Positions 19,701 to 27,286 of a stretch of 64,000 nt of DNA are shown one piece after another. Position 1 is the first letter of the stretch. Each line of letters opens with the position of its first letter. Made by a program: the position numbers and the translations under genes. Under the pieces are notes generated by a model. That model was not told where the DNA came from, made no database searches, and saw only the letters and a program-made list of their open reading frames with translations. The stretch is taken from positions 124,001 through 188,000 of the forward strand of contig JAIRPN010000013.1 of NCBI GenBank assembly GCA_031256975.1. The letters run 5' to 3'. The DNA is from Verrucomicrobiales bacterium. GTDB taxonomy: Bacteria; Verrucomicrobiota; Verrucomicrobiia; Methylacidiphilales; JAAUTS01.

Positions 19701-22520
19701 ACTGAGGTCGCCGTCCGGTTTTGAGCCGACCAGATAGTCACGACCGGAAACCAGCGTGTCGCCGGCGGCGGAAACGTTGCGACCGCCTTCCTGTTCGAAA
19801 CCGCGCACGAAATAAGACAGACGGTACACGCCTTGGTCGAAGCGGCTGATGTTCAATTTAAGTGTCGCGTCACCGTTAGCGTCGGTGGTAGTTTCCTCAA
19901 GATTTTCGCGGTAGGTCTGCGGTTTCTTGTCCGGATCGGCGTCGGGATCATAAAAGGCGTAATCAGGATAATGACCGAACGCGTAGCTGGCCGGGGTCAA
20001 GGTAAGTTCGCCGTTGATGCGGTGATTTTCCGCTACCGCACCGTACAGGTTTTGCAAATTGACGCTAATGGCGAGGTCCTTCGGTGAAACCCAGCCTTCG
20101 CCGTGGTTCACGGTTAGCGCCGCCTTGATTTTCAGGCGGTCGGGCAGGAATTCCTCCACGCGGAACGAAGTCGAGCCGAGCACCTTGTCGCGATCGCCGT
20201 TGGCGTTGACGAAATAGATTGAGGCGTAGTAGGTGCCAGTCGGCGCGGTGTGGTTGGGGGTGAACAGGGTGGTGAGAAAACTGGCCTTGTTCAGTTTCAG
20301 TTTTTCGGTGCGGGCGACGGCGCCGGTCGGGTTGGTGATTTCCAGTTCCAGCGGGATGCCGTCAAGGTTGCCGGACCAGTCATACTGCTTGGCGATTAGC
20401 GCCAGATGCACGTCGTCACCGGGACGATACAGTCCGCGTTCGCTAAACAGGAACACCGACAGGGTTTTGGGGTCGGTCAATTCCAGTCCGCCGGTGTTGT
20501 AGTTGGAGAAATTCAATTTGCGGTCGGCGCGGTTGAAGGGCAGGAAGGATAGGTCGCCGCCTTTTTGCACCAGGAAGGCGACCGGGCGTTTTTCGCGTTT
20601 TAGGTCGAGCACCCGCGGCAGTTTCGCGTGACCATTGGCGTCGGTCTGGCTGTTGGCGACCGGTTCGCCGTTTTTGCCAAGGACGCTAACGGCGGCACCG
20701 GAAACGGGTTCACCGGTCTTGATGGATTGCACGAAGACATCCTGGGTGCCGTCGGCGTTGTCCTTGACCACGATGCCGAGGTCGGTGACCAGGATGAAAC
20801 GACGGTCTTTGACCGGCGAGTCGCTGCTTTGGTTGGCCCAAGCGCCATAATCCGGTTGTGAATCGGGATACGGTGTGGCCAGTTTTTCCGGCGTAGTCGT
20901 CGTGCCGCGTTGCTCCTTGCATTCGAGGAAGAACAGGCCGCGCGCCTCGGTGTTATATTTGCCGAGCATCTCGTTCAGGTCGAGGGTCAGGTAATCGGCC
21001 TTGGCGTTGTCGGAGCCGTCGACGCTGACAGTCTTGTAGAACACCTTGCTGATGTTGTCCTCGCCGAATTCGTAGTTGCGGAAATAAGGATTCTGGAAAG
21101 AGCCGGAGGACTGGCTGACCAGATGGTTGATCTGGTCGGGCGAAACCTTGGCGAGTCGGAATTCCACGCGCTTCAATCCGCGGGTCAGGACCGACAGCTT
21201 GCGTTCGCCGCTTTGCGCCAACACCGCGCCGTCGGACATGACGCGAACTTCCTTGGGATAGTTCGGCACACGCAACACGGTGGCAAAATTATCCTTCAGG
21301 ATGAATCCGCCGAAGCCCTTGAGGTCTTTGTCGATAGTGAGGTAGACATAACGGCCGGGCGGCAAATCGAGGGTTACAGAATGAAGTTCGGCGAAATCCT
21401 GTTCGACCGGATTAAGTTTGATGTCGAGTTTTTTCGCGCCGAGCAGGGCGGGGTCGCCGATCTCGGCCGGACTTTGCCAACGGTAATCACGCCTGATTTC
21501 CTCGTCGCCATTAGCGGGTTTGTCCTTGGGCAGCAACCAAAGGGTCATTTTTTTCTGCAAGGACGGGTTGTCCACGCCGACGCCGGTCTGGAAGGTCAGG
21601 GTTTGTTGCGGGTCGCCATTGGCGTTGTTGATGATGACGAATTCCGGGGAACTGATTTTCAGGAAGCCGTACAGGTCGGGAATCATCACTTCGCTGTTAG
21701 CGGCCTTGGCCAAGCCTTTGCCTGACAAAGGGGCGAATCCCTTGGCGACCTCGATTTTAGCGTAGCTGGGTTTTTCCGGCAGGTTGAGCGGGGCGGAACG
21801 GAAATAGGCGGTACGGCCATGGTTAGCGAGTTCGACGGTGAATTCCGGTTCACTGCCCTTGCGGATTAGCAGGTTGTGGACATTTTTCCCGGTTAGCGAC
21901 AGGGCTTTTTCCAAGGTTTTTTGGTCGACCGGATAGTTGAAATTCAAGGTGGCGGTAATCTGGCGGGTCTCCGGATTCTTGGGATTCAGATAGAATTTGG
22001 CCTCGTCGACGCTAACGGCGAAAGGCCGGGTTTTGAATTCCACCTCGTATTTGGCGAGTTTGACCCCGTCGGCGAACAGTGATTTGTCGAGGCTGACCTG
22101 GTAGCGGGTTCCGGCGGCCCAGTCTTCCTCCGGTTCGAAATACAGGATGCTGTCGCTATTGCAGCGCCAGATGCCCTTCAAAGCCGGGGTCATCCGGATG
22201 CCCTGCTCGACCACCTTGTCGATCAGTTCCAACTTGAGCGCCGATTTGCTGAATTCCACCGACATCCCCTGTGGATGGATGCCGTTTTCATCCACCGGAG
22301 ACAATTCCGGTACGCTGCCGCCGGCGATAACCGCCTCGGGATCGGGTGGGCGGCTGGACAAATGGACGCTAATGACGAGCAGGTTGGCCAGCGAGGCCAG
22401 TATGATGGCCGGGCCGACCAGTTTCTTGGGATGTTCCTTGAGATTGCGCAGCCAGAACGGGGGCTGCCAGTTGAGTTTGCCGATGAATTTTTCCAAAGGG
22501 GATGGAGTGGGGGATTCCAT
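16713..22520 (-). CDS. yfhM: Bacterial alpha-2-macroglobulin with thioester motif
   Basis: At 1935 residues this is the longest gene in the window. An N-terminal membrane segment (about residues 36-53, LVGPAIILASLANLLVISV) lacks a lipobox, so it is probably anchored in the inner membrane rather than lipidated. MG-type beta domains fill the first two-thirds. The thioester motif CTEQ (residues 1476-1479, in YYCTEQLSSS) is intact and is followed by the alpha-helical thioester domain (RTRQNDQGAFGLWR). It should trap proteases covalently. The downstream pbpC overlaps its end by 14 bases. About 26 loose copies of the dispersed motif lie inside the gene, the densest cluster in the window; many encode ANGD/ANGE. 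Confidence 0.92.
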   Translation of the reverse strand: MESPTPSPLEKFIGKLNWQPPFWLRNLKEHPKKLVGPAIILASLANLLVISVHLSSRPPDPEAVIAGGSVPELSPVDENGIHPQGMSVEFSKSALKLELIDKVVEQGIRMTPALKGIWRCNSDSILYFEPEEDWAAGTRYQVSLDKSLFADGVKLAKYEVEFKTRPFAVSVDEAKFYLNPKNPETRQITATLNFNYPVDQKTLEKALSLTGKNVHNLLIRKGSEPEFTVELANHGRTAYFRSAPLNLPEKPSYAKIEVAKGFAPLSGKGLAKAANSEVMIPDLYGFLKISSPEFVIINNANGDPQQTLTFQTGVGVDNPSLQKKMTLWLLPKDKPANGDEEIRRDYRWQSPAEIGDPALLGAKKLDIKLNPVEQDFAELHSVTLDLPPGRYVYLTIDKDLKGFGGFILKDNFATVLRVPNYPKEVRVMSDGAVLAQSGERKLSVLTRGLKRVEFRLAKVSPDQINHLVSQSSGSFQNPYFRNYEFGEDNISKVFYKTVSVDGSDNAKADYLTLDLNEMLGKYNTEARGLFFLECKEQRGTTTTPEKLATPYPDSQPDYGAWANQSSDSPVKDRRFILVTDLGIVVKDNADGTQDVFVQSIKTGEPVSGAAVSVLGKNGEPVANSQTDANGHAKLPRVLDLKREKRPVAFLVQKGGDLSFLPFNRADRKLNFSNYNTGGLELTDPKTLSVFLFSERGLYRPGDDVHLALIAKQYDWSGNLDGIPLELEITNPTGAVARTEKLKLNKASFLTTLFTPNHTAPTGTYYASIYFVNANGDRDKVLGSTSFRVEEFLPDRLKIKAALTVNHGEGWVSPKDLAISVNLQNLYGAVAENHRINGELTLTPASYAFGHYPDYAFYDPDADPDKKPQTYRENLEETTTDANGDATLKLNISRFDQGVYRLSYFVRGFEQEGGRNVSAAGDTLVSGRDYLVGSKPDGDLSYLRLNSEHRVSFLAVSADLQPRTVENLKLKLAEERYISALTKNADGNYSYQSVLKEYPVSEQDLAISAKGYDYTLPTKDPGNYVVRIFDANGDTLSVVRFNVVGNANLSRSLEKNAELKLKLSKNEYKSGESIQLAITAPYTGSGLITIEQDKVYVHKWFKTNTSSSTQSITLPDGIEGNAYVTVTFLRSLDSTEIFTSPLSSAVAAFNINRDKRTTKITLTTPEKARPGKPFVIHYQTDRPAKILIYAVDEGILQVAHYSLPDPLGHFLEKRALQVGTSQILDQILPEYSILRKIAAAGGDGGEDELTVGLNPFKRKAEKPVVYWSGILDANNKDQSVTYDVPDYFNGTLRVMAVAVSEDSANSAEQKSFIQGPLIIQPNVPTFVAPGDEFEVTVSVANNIEKSGPDAKVNVNLAVSGGLQLVDKAANPTVIAEGKDASLRYKLKATDTLGNAELVFSADANGESARYVSTLSVRPSSAFQTRIRGGMFTGGSKDIQVERDLYPQFRDTRVNASLLPLGLLRGVSAYFQYYPYYCTEQLSSSAFSTLLLDKDTGVTLTTTEREKALAKVVNILRTRQNDQGAFGLWRPVSDLHFDFPSIYAMHFLTEAKEHGYDIPSDLFRRGLAHLEDIVQDTPQNSTDARQQAYAIYILTRNQKVTTNYLDRLVAWLNANDKKQLWRNDLTGLYCAATYAMLHNSKDANLTISGFKLQKAPKLRMWDDFYSDLGRNAQYLYLVAKHFPDRLGSVSAEDLQSIAAPVARGEFVTHSAAYAILGLKSYADAVGGNNAFTISVAEKRANGQSQPLTLSAGLCPSGSFSPDAKALTINSNTARTFYQVIEAGFDKQPSDKPLRQGIEVQREYHDRNNKVVSGVELGGELTVHVKIRSTSNIDVTNVAILDLLPGGFEVVADSIRDNANNENDNGNGNLYPEYVDIREDRVVIHCHVSPEAREFIYQIRATNRGSYQVPPVQAESLYRRDIQARGKAGSITVEDAAK

Positions 22521-22638
22521 AAATTTTGACTATTTAAAAAATGTTAGAATAACATAGAACGTTGGAAAATTAGACAGCGGGTTTCGGATTTCGTTCGAAA
22601 ATTCTGGCATAATTTTTTTACGCCATTTCCGGTCGTCG

Positions 22639-22986
22639 TTAGCGGGTGATTTTCAGGCTGATGCAACGGGTCTCGGGAATGATGAACTTGCGGATTTCCA
22701 GCTCGACGTTACCGACCGGGAATTCCTCCAATACCGCCCGGCAGATGTCCTCGGCCAGGGTTTCCAGCAGTTTGCGCGGGCGCTCGGCGGTGACCCGTTT
22801 GATGGTTTCGCAGACAGCAAAGTAGTTCACGGTTAGCGACAAATCATCCTGTTCCGCGGCCTCGCTGACGCTGCGGACCGGGAAAGTAAGGGAAATTTCC
22901 AAGCGCTGGGGCTGCGCGCGTTCCGAGTCAGGGACACCGATGAAGGCGCTAACCGCCAGGCGGTCGATGTGGATTTGATCGGGCAT
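22639..22986 (-). CDS. folB: Dihydroneopterin aldolase
   Basis: The 115-residue product fits the FolB family, which cleaves 7,8-dihydroneopterin in folate synthesis. Recognisable parts are IHIDRLAVSAFIGVPDSERAQ at the N-terminus (family FxxxGvxxxEr), the central VNYFAVCETIKRV, LLETLAEDI and the C-terminal VELEIRKFIIP with the catalytic-region lysine. I start at ATG 22986 (MPDQIHIDR); seven extra codons are open upstream. An exact reverse copy of the dispersed motif (22633-22643) overlaps its stop codon region. Confidence 0.8.
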   Translation of the reverse strand: MPDQIHIDRLAVSAFIGVPDSERAQPQRLEISLTFPVRSVSEAAEQDDLSLTVNYFAVCETIKRVTAERPRKLLETLAEDICRAVLEEFPVGNVELEIRKFIIPETRCISLKITR

Positions 22987-23028
22987 GGGTCTATCCTGCC
23001 ACGCCATTGCCGGAATCCCAGACCAAAA

Positions 23029-24081
23029 TCAGATGTCGCCGTTGGCCCGGCAGCTGTCCAGCAGGATGCGGCTGGGGGTGTTGAGCGGCAGTTCAAGCGC
23101 TTCCTCGGGGGACAGCCAGCGGTATTCGTCAGCCTCGTCGTTGAGGATAACCTCGTGGTTGCCGTCGGTCTTGGCGAGGTAGTTCAGCAACAGGAAATGG
23201 GCCGGTTTGTAGAACTCCTTGGAATGAATGCAATCCTGCACCATGACGAATTTGATGTCGCCAATGGCGAGGCCGGTTTCCTCAAGGACTTCCCGCCGGA
23301 TCGCGTCGAGGCTGGTTTCGCCGCCCTTGATTTTTCCGCCGGGGATGCCCCAAAGGTTGCTCCATTTGTAGGTGCGGATCATCAATAGCTTGCCCTCGGG
23401 ATTGACGATGAGTGCCCCGACCGTGGCTACCGGCGTGGAAGTTTCCGGTTCGCGATGGTGTTCGAGGTAGTTTTTCAAGCCGAGCAGGTCCTTGAATAAC
23501 AAATCCGGTTCGACTTCCTGCAGCATGGAGAGGGTGTTGTAGCCGGTCAGGACACCGCAACTGACAATGCCGCCATGCTTGGCGGTGGCGACGTCGTGTT
23601 CCATGTCGCCGACGAACAGGGTTTCCCGGGGATCCAGGTTAAATTCCGCCAACAGGGAATGAATGACCTTGCGCTTGTCGATGATTTGCACGAAGGCCTT
23701 GGTAAAGTATTCCTTGATGCCGAGCCGTTCCGCCTGGACGGCAAAATGTTCCGCATGGATGCTGCTGAGCAGGAAAATCTTCATGCCCTGCGAGCGGCAG
23801 TATTCCAGGATTTCCTTGGCATAGGGCAGCAAGGGGATGCCCTCCTGCAACAGCTTGAAGGAACTGTGGTAATGGGAATCGAGTTCGACCATCGATGCCT
23901 CGGGCAGATGTTTGGCGTAAAATTCGGTGAAGGGCAGGCAGAATTTTTCACGAAACTCCTGCTCACCCATGGCCGGACGGCCATAATGCTGAAAAATCTG
24001 GTTGGTGGCGTCCAGTACCGGAGGGAAGTCGTTCACCAGCGTGCCCGACCAGTCGAAGATGATGTTTTTGATCACGGCCAT
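23029..24081 (-). CDS. HAD-family hydrolase fused to a Nudix hydrolase
   Basis: The 350-residue protein joins two domains. Residues 1-205 form a HAD hydrolase: motif I FDWSGTLVND, motif II LLSSIHAEH, motif III lysine near DKRK, motif IV VGDMEHDVATAKHGG. The second motif I acid is replaced by serine (DWS instead of DxD), unusual for phosphomonoesterases but also altered in phosphonoacetaldehyde hydrolases. Residues about 215-350 form a Nudix domain with a perfect box, GGKIKGGE...REVLEETG, at about 248-271, preceded by NLWGIPGG. Fusion suggests successive cleavage of a nucleoside diphosphate compound and a phosphate ester; the substrate is unknown. It sits four bases downstream of nothing conserved and just after the LOG gene (3-base gap). 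Confidence 0.82.
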   Translation of the reverse strand: MAVIKNIIFDWSGTLVNDFPPVLDATNQIFQHYGRPAMGEQEFREKFCLPFTEFYAKHLPEASMVELDSHYHSSFKLLQEGIPLLPYAKEILEYCRSQGMKIFLLSSIHAEHFAVQAERLGIKEYFTKAFVQIIDKRKVIHSLLAEFNLDPRETLFVGDMEHDVATAKHGGIVSCGVLTGYNTLSMLQEVEPDLLFKDLLGLKNYLEHHREPETSTPVATVGALIVNPEGKLLMIRTYKWSNLWGIPGGKIKGGETSLDAIRREVLEETGLAIGDIKFVMVQDCIHSKEFYKPAHFLLLNYLAKTDGNHEVILNDEADEYRWLSPEEALELPLNTPSRILLDSCRANGDI

Positions 24082-24084
24082 GGA

Positions 24085-25140
24085 TTAGAACTGGTTCAGA
24101 CGGTCGATCAATTCACGCAGGCGGCCGAAGGCCCGGCGGGTGAATTTCAGGCGCAGACGCGGGAATTTGGCAAGCTCGGGTTCGTTGGCTTCCTCCGGCA
24201 GGGGGGCGCTAACGACGACATTGTTCGGGGTGTTTTCCAGAATATCGGCGAAGTCTTCCGCGATACGCCTGAGTGCGCCGGGCGGAACTTCACGTTGCAG
24301 GCGGATGACCAGTTCGTCGCCAACGTAGCGGTAGGAATGGAAGTTGTAGTAGAAGTTCAGCACTTCTTTTTTCGCCTCCTCGAGATTGTCGGTGAACTTG
24401 ATCAATTTGAAGTCGTCCTTGGAGATCACGCCGTCGCGCAGCAAATGTTCGTGCAGGTAGTGCTCAAAGGTGCGCCAGAAGTTGCCGCCCGGTTCGTCGA
24501 TGAACACGATGGGCATCACCGGCGACTTGCCGGTCTGCACCAGGGTGATGACCTCGAAGCCCTCGTCCATGGTGCCGAAGCCGCCGGGGAACAGGGCGAT
24601 GGCGTCGGAATTCTTCAGAAAGTTGAGCTTGCGGGTGAAGAAATAGTGGAAGGTGATGAGTTTTTCGTCGCCATCGATGGTTTCGTTGGGTCTTTGTTCG
24701 AAGGGCAGGATGATATTGAGCGCGAAACTGCGTTCGCGTCCGGCCCCGGCCTGTGCCGCGCCCATGATGCCGTGGCCGCCGCCGGTGATGGTCATGTAGC
24801 CGGACTTGGTCATTAGCGCCCCGAATTTCTGCGCGGCCTGGTAGGGACCTTCCTCCGGTTTGGTGCGGGCGGAGCCGAAGATGCAGATTTTTTTCTCATT
24901 CGCGTAAGGCTGGAACACCTTGTTGGCGTAACGCATTTCCTTCATGGTGACGTTCATCTGGTAAACGTCGGCGGACAACGGTTTGTCGTCGTTGAATTTC
25001 ATCACCGTGACCAGCATTTCGCGAAGCTTGTCTCGGTCAACCTGGACCTTGGCGGTATTCAATAATTCGTCGATCTTGGCTTCAACGGCGCTGTTGCCGG
25101 TGGTATAGGCTTTTTTCTTCGGGGTGACTTTAGCTTTCAT
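24085..25140 (-). CDS. LOG-family (lysine decarboxylase-like) nucleotide phosphoribohydrolase
   Basis: The 351-residue product contains the LOG signature PGGFGTMDE with upstream ITGGGHGIMGAAQAGA, which binds the nucleotide phosphate. Characterised LOG proteins cleave nucleoside 5'-monophosphates (cytokinin-type or purine) to base and ribose phosphate. This belongs to the longer bacterial form, with about 95 residues before the Rossmann core and 120 after. I start at ATG 25140, two bases from the metF stop; the frame stays open upstream only as a shadow of metF. It is probably co-transcribed with metF and the HAD-Nudix gene. The actual substrate cannot be told. Confidence 0.8.
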   Translation of the reverse strand: MKAKVTPKKKAYTTGNSAVEAKIDELLNTAKVQVDRDKLREMLVTVMKFNDDKPLSADVYQMNVTMKEMRYANKVFQPYANEKKICIFGSARTKPEEGPYQAAQKFGALMTKSGYMTITGGGHGIMGAAQAGAGRERSFALNIILPFEQRPNETIDGDEKLITFHYFFTRKLNFLKNSDAIALFPGGFGTMDEGFEVITLVQTGKSPVMPIVFIDEPGGNFWRTFEHYLHEHLLRDGVISKDDFKLIKFTDNLEEAKKEVLNFYYNFHSYRYVGDELVIRLQREVPPGALRRIAEDFADILENTPNNVVVSAPLPEEANEPELAKFPRLRLKFTRRAFGRLRELIDRLNQF

Positions 25141-25142
25141 GA

Positions 25143-26009
25143 TTAGTGAAGGTTGAGTGTTTCGTAAATTTTGCGGGTGGCCTTGGCCTTGTTCAGCGTG
25201 TAGAAATGCACGCCCGCCACGCCGTGGTCGATCAAATCGCGAACCTGTTCGGCCGCCCAATGCACGCCGGCGCGCTCGACGCCTTCGTCGTTGGCGGCTC
25301 GGGAAATGGCTTTCAGCAGGGAGGCCGGGAAGCGGGTACCGCCGGAAAGTTCCGCCATGCGCAACATGCCGGACTTGGTGGTGATGGGCATGATGCCGGC
25401 GATGATCGGCACCTTGATGCCCGCCAACTCGCAACGGTCGCGGAAGTCGTAGAAATCGCGGTTGTCGAAAAAGAGTTGCGTGACGATGTAATCGGCGCCC
25501 GCGTCGACCTTGGCTTTCAGGTGGTCGATCTCCTTCAAGCGGTTTGGCGTGGCGGGATGACCTTCCGGAAAACCGGCGACACCAATACCGAAGTGCGGGA
25601 AATGTTGCTTGATGAAGGCCACCAAGTCCGCTGCATGCGGCAAGGTTTCCGGCGTGGACGCTAACGGCGAGCCCTTTGGCGGGTCACCATGCAAGGCAAG
25701 GATATTGTGGATCTTGTTCTGATCGTAACGTTGCAGGATGGTTTTGATTTCGTCGCTGTTAGCGCCGACGCAGGTCAGGTGGGCGACCACGGTGAGGTCG
25801 GTTTCCTGCGAAAGACGGGTCACCAACTGGTGGGTGCGGTCGCGGGTCGAACCGCCCGCGCCATAGGTGACGCTAACCGCGGTGGGTTTGAGCGGCATCA
25901 GGTCGGCAATGGTGTGAAACAAGGTTTCCGCCTCCGTGTCGTTTTTGGGCGGGAAGAATTCAAAGCCGAAGATGGGTTGCCGTTTGGCCAGAAGCTCACG
26001 TATTAGCAT
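25143..26009 (-). CDS. metF: Methylenetetrahydrofolate reductase
   Basis: MetF reduces 5,10-methylene- to 5-methyltetrahydrofolate for methionine synthesis, using FAD. The 288-residue length and motifs fit: FGFEFFPPKND at the N-terminus, SVTYGAGGSTRDRT (FAD site), LALHGDPP, and DYIVTQLFFDN with the conserved Gln/Phe. No S-box or other methionine riboswitch can be recognised in the 85-base gap upstream, which holds an exact copy of the dispersed motif at 26033-26043. Confidence 0.92.
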   Translation of the reverse strand: MLIRELLAKRQPIFGFEFFPPKNDTEAETLFHTIADLMPLKPTAVSVTYGAGGSTRDRTHQLVTRLSQETDLTVVAHLTCVGANSDEIKTILQRYDQNKIHNILALHGDPPKGSPLASTPETLPHAADLVAFIKQHFPHFGIGVAGFPEGHPATPNRLKEIDHLKAKVDAGADYIVTQLFFDNRDFYDFRDRCELAGIKVPIIAGIMPITTKSGMLRMAELSGGTRFPASLLKAISRAANDEGVERAGVHWAAEQVRDLIDHGVAGVHFYTLNKAKATRKIYETLNLH

Positions 26010-26094
26010 AAAATATGTCCGAAAAGTCTAACGCTAATGACGAAAAGGTCAAAGGGTGAAATTTGACAAAGCGGTGGCAAATGTTTGTCGGAAA

Positions 26095-27156
26095 TCAGGC
26101 GGCCTTGAGTTCTTTCAAACGCAACTGCCCGCAGGCGGCGTCGATGTCGTGGCCTTTTTCCAGTCGCACGGTGGCGGTGGCACCGGCGGCCTTGACAATG
26201 GCGGCGAATTTCTTGATCACCGTGTCGCTGGGGCGTTCCCATTCTAAACCTTCGACTTTGTTGTAGGGAATCAGGTTGATCTTGGCGTTCAATCGTTTGG
26301 CGTGGGACGCTAACAGCGAGGCCTGCTGTTCGCTGTCGTTGATGCCCTTGATCAGGATGAACTCGAAGGTGATCATCTTGTTCTTCTTTTCCTGGTAATA
26401 GGCGCAGGCGTCGAGCAATTGTTCCAGCGGATACTTCTTGTTCACCGGCATGATCTTGTCGCGGACTTCGTTGTTAGCGCCGTGCAGGCTGATGGCGAGG
26501 CGGAGCTGGCGCGGCTGGTCGGCGAGGGCGCGGATTTGCGGGACGACGCCGCTGGTGCTGATGGTGATGCGGCGGGCGCCGATGTTGAGTCCCCAGTCGG
26601 CGTTGATGATGCCAATGGCGGTCATCAGGTTCTTGTAATTGGCCATCGGTTCGCCCATGCCCATGAACACCAGGTTGTTGATCTTTTCACCGCTGAGTTT
26701 CTCGACCTGCATGATCTGGGCGACAATTTCCCCGGCGCTGAGATTTTTTTTCCAACCTTCGAGACCGCTGGCGCAAAATTTACAACCGTAGGCGCAGCCG
26801 ACCTGCGAGGAGACGCAGAGGGTGAAACGGTCGGCGCGTTCACCGTAAAGCGCGGGGTTGGCGGGAATCAACACACTTTCAATGAAATCGCCGTGGTTGA
26901 GCTTGAACAGGAATTTGCGGGTGGTATCGCGGGAGCCCTGGGTGCGGACGTGTTGCAGCGGATTGAGTTCGTAGTTAGCGTCGAGCTGCTGGCGGAAACT
27001 TTCCGGCAGGTTGGTCATTTCAGCAAAACTATCAGCGCGTTTTTCAAAAATCCACTGGGCCAGCTGTTGCCGCCGGTAGGCGGGAATATCGCCCAACTGC
27101 CAGTCGACGGGCGGCTGGTCGAGCAACAGGGACTTGGTGGTTAGCGGGCTGATCAT
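26095..27156 (-). CDS. rlmN: Dual-specificity rRNA/tRNA methyltransferase RlmN
   Basis: Radical SAM enzyme that methylates A2503 of 23S rRNA and A37 of some tRNAs. The 353 residues include CVSSQVGCAYGCKFCASG, which holds the CxxxCxxC iron-sulfur ligands, GMGEPMANYKNL, the SAM-binding ISTSGVVPQI, and the conserved C-terminal region with the methyl-carrying cysteine expected near DIDAACGQLR. The start ATG 27156 gives a normal N-terminal domain (YRRQQLAQWIFEKRADSF). Confidence 0.94.
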   Translation of the reverse strand: MISPLTTKSLLLDQPPVDWQLGDIPAYRRQQLAQWIFEKRADSFAEMTNLPESFRQQLDANYELNPLQHVRTQGSRDTTRKFLFKLNHGDFIESVLIPANPALYGERADRFTLCVSSQVGCAYGCKFCASGLEGWKKNLSAGEIVAQIMQVEKLSGEKINNLVFMGMGEPMANYKNLMTAIGIINADWGLNIGARRITISTSGVVPQIRALADQPRQLRLAISLHGANNEVRDKIMPVNKKYPLEQLLDACAYYQEKKNKMITFEFILIKGINDSEQQASLLASHAKRLNAKINLIPYNKVEGLEWERPSDTVIKKFAAIVKAAGATATVRLEKGHDIDAACGQLRLKELKAA

Positions 27157-27183
27157 GGACGGATTAATCTAGCGCAAGGCGGC

Positions 27184-27286
27184 GCTAATGGCGAACTTTT
27201 ATGAAGAGTGAATAGTGAAACCAGATATTGCCAATGCGAAAGCGGCCTTTTATTTCACTTCTCACCATTCAATTTTCACTCTTCTT
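27184..27286. repeat. Intergenic inverted repeat with one copy of the dispersed motif
   Basis: After an exact motif copy (27184-27194) lies an imperfect inverted repeat: AAGAGTGAATAGTGAAA at 27204-27220 against TTTCACTTCTC...TTTTCACTCTT at 27253-27283. The right arm appears to have an extra 14 bases relative to the left. It is immediately downstream of the sugar-transferase stop and upstream of rlmN, so it could act as a terminator for the minus-strand gene. Confidence 0.55.
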
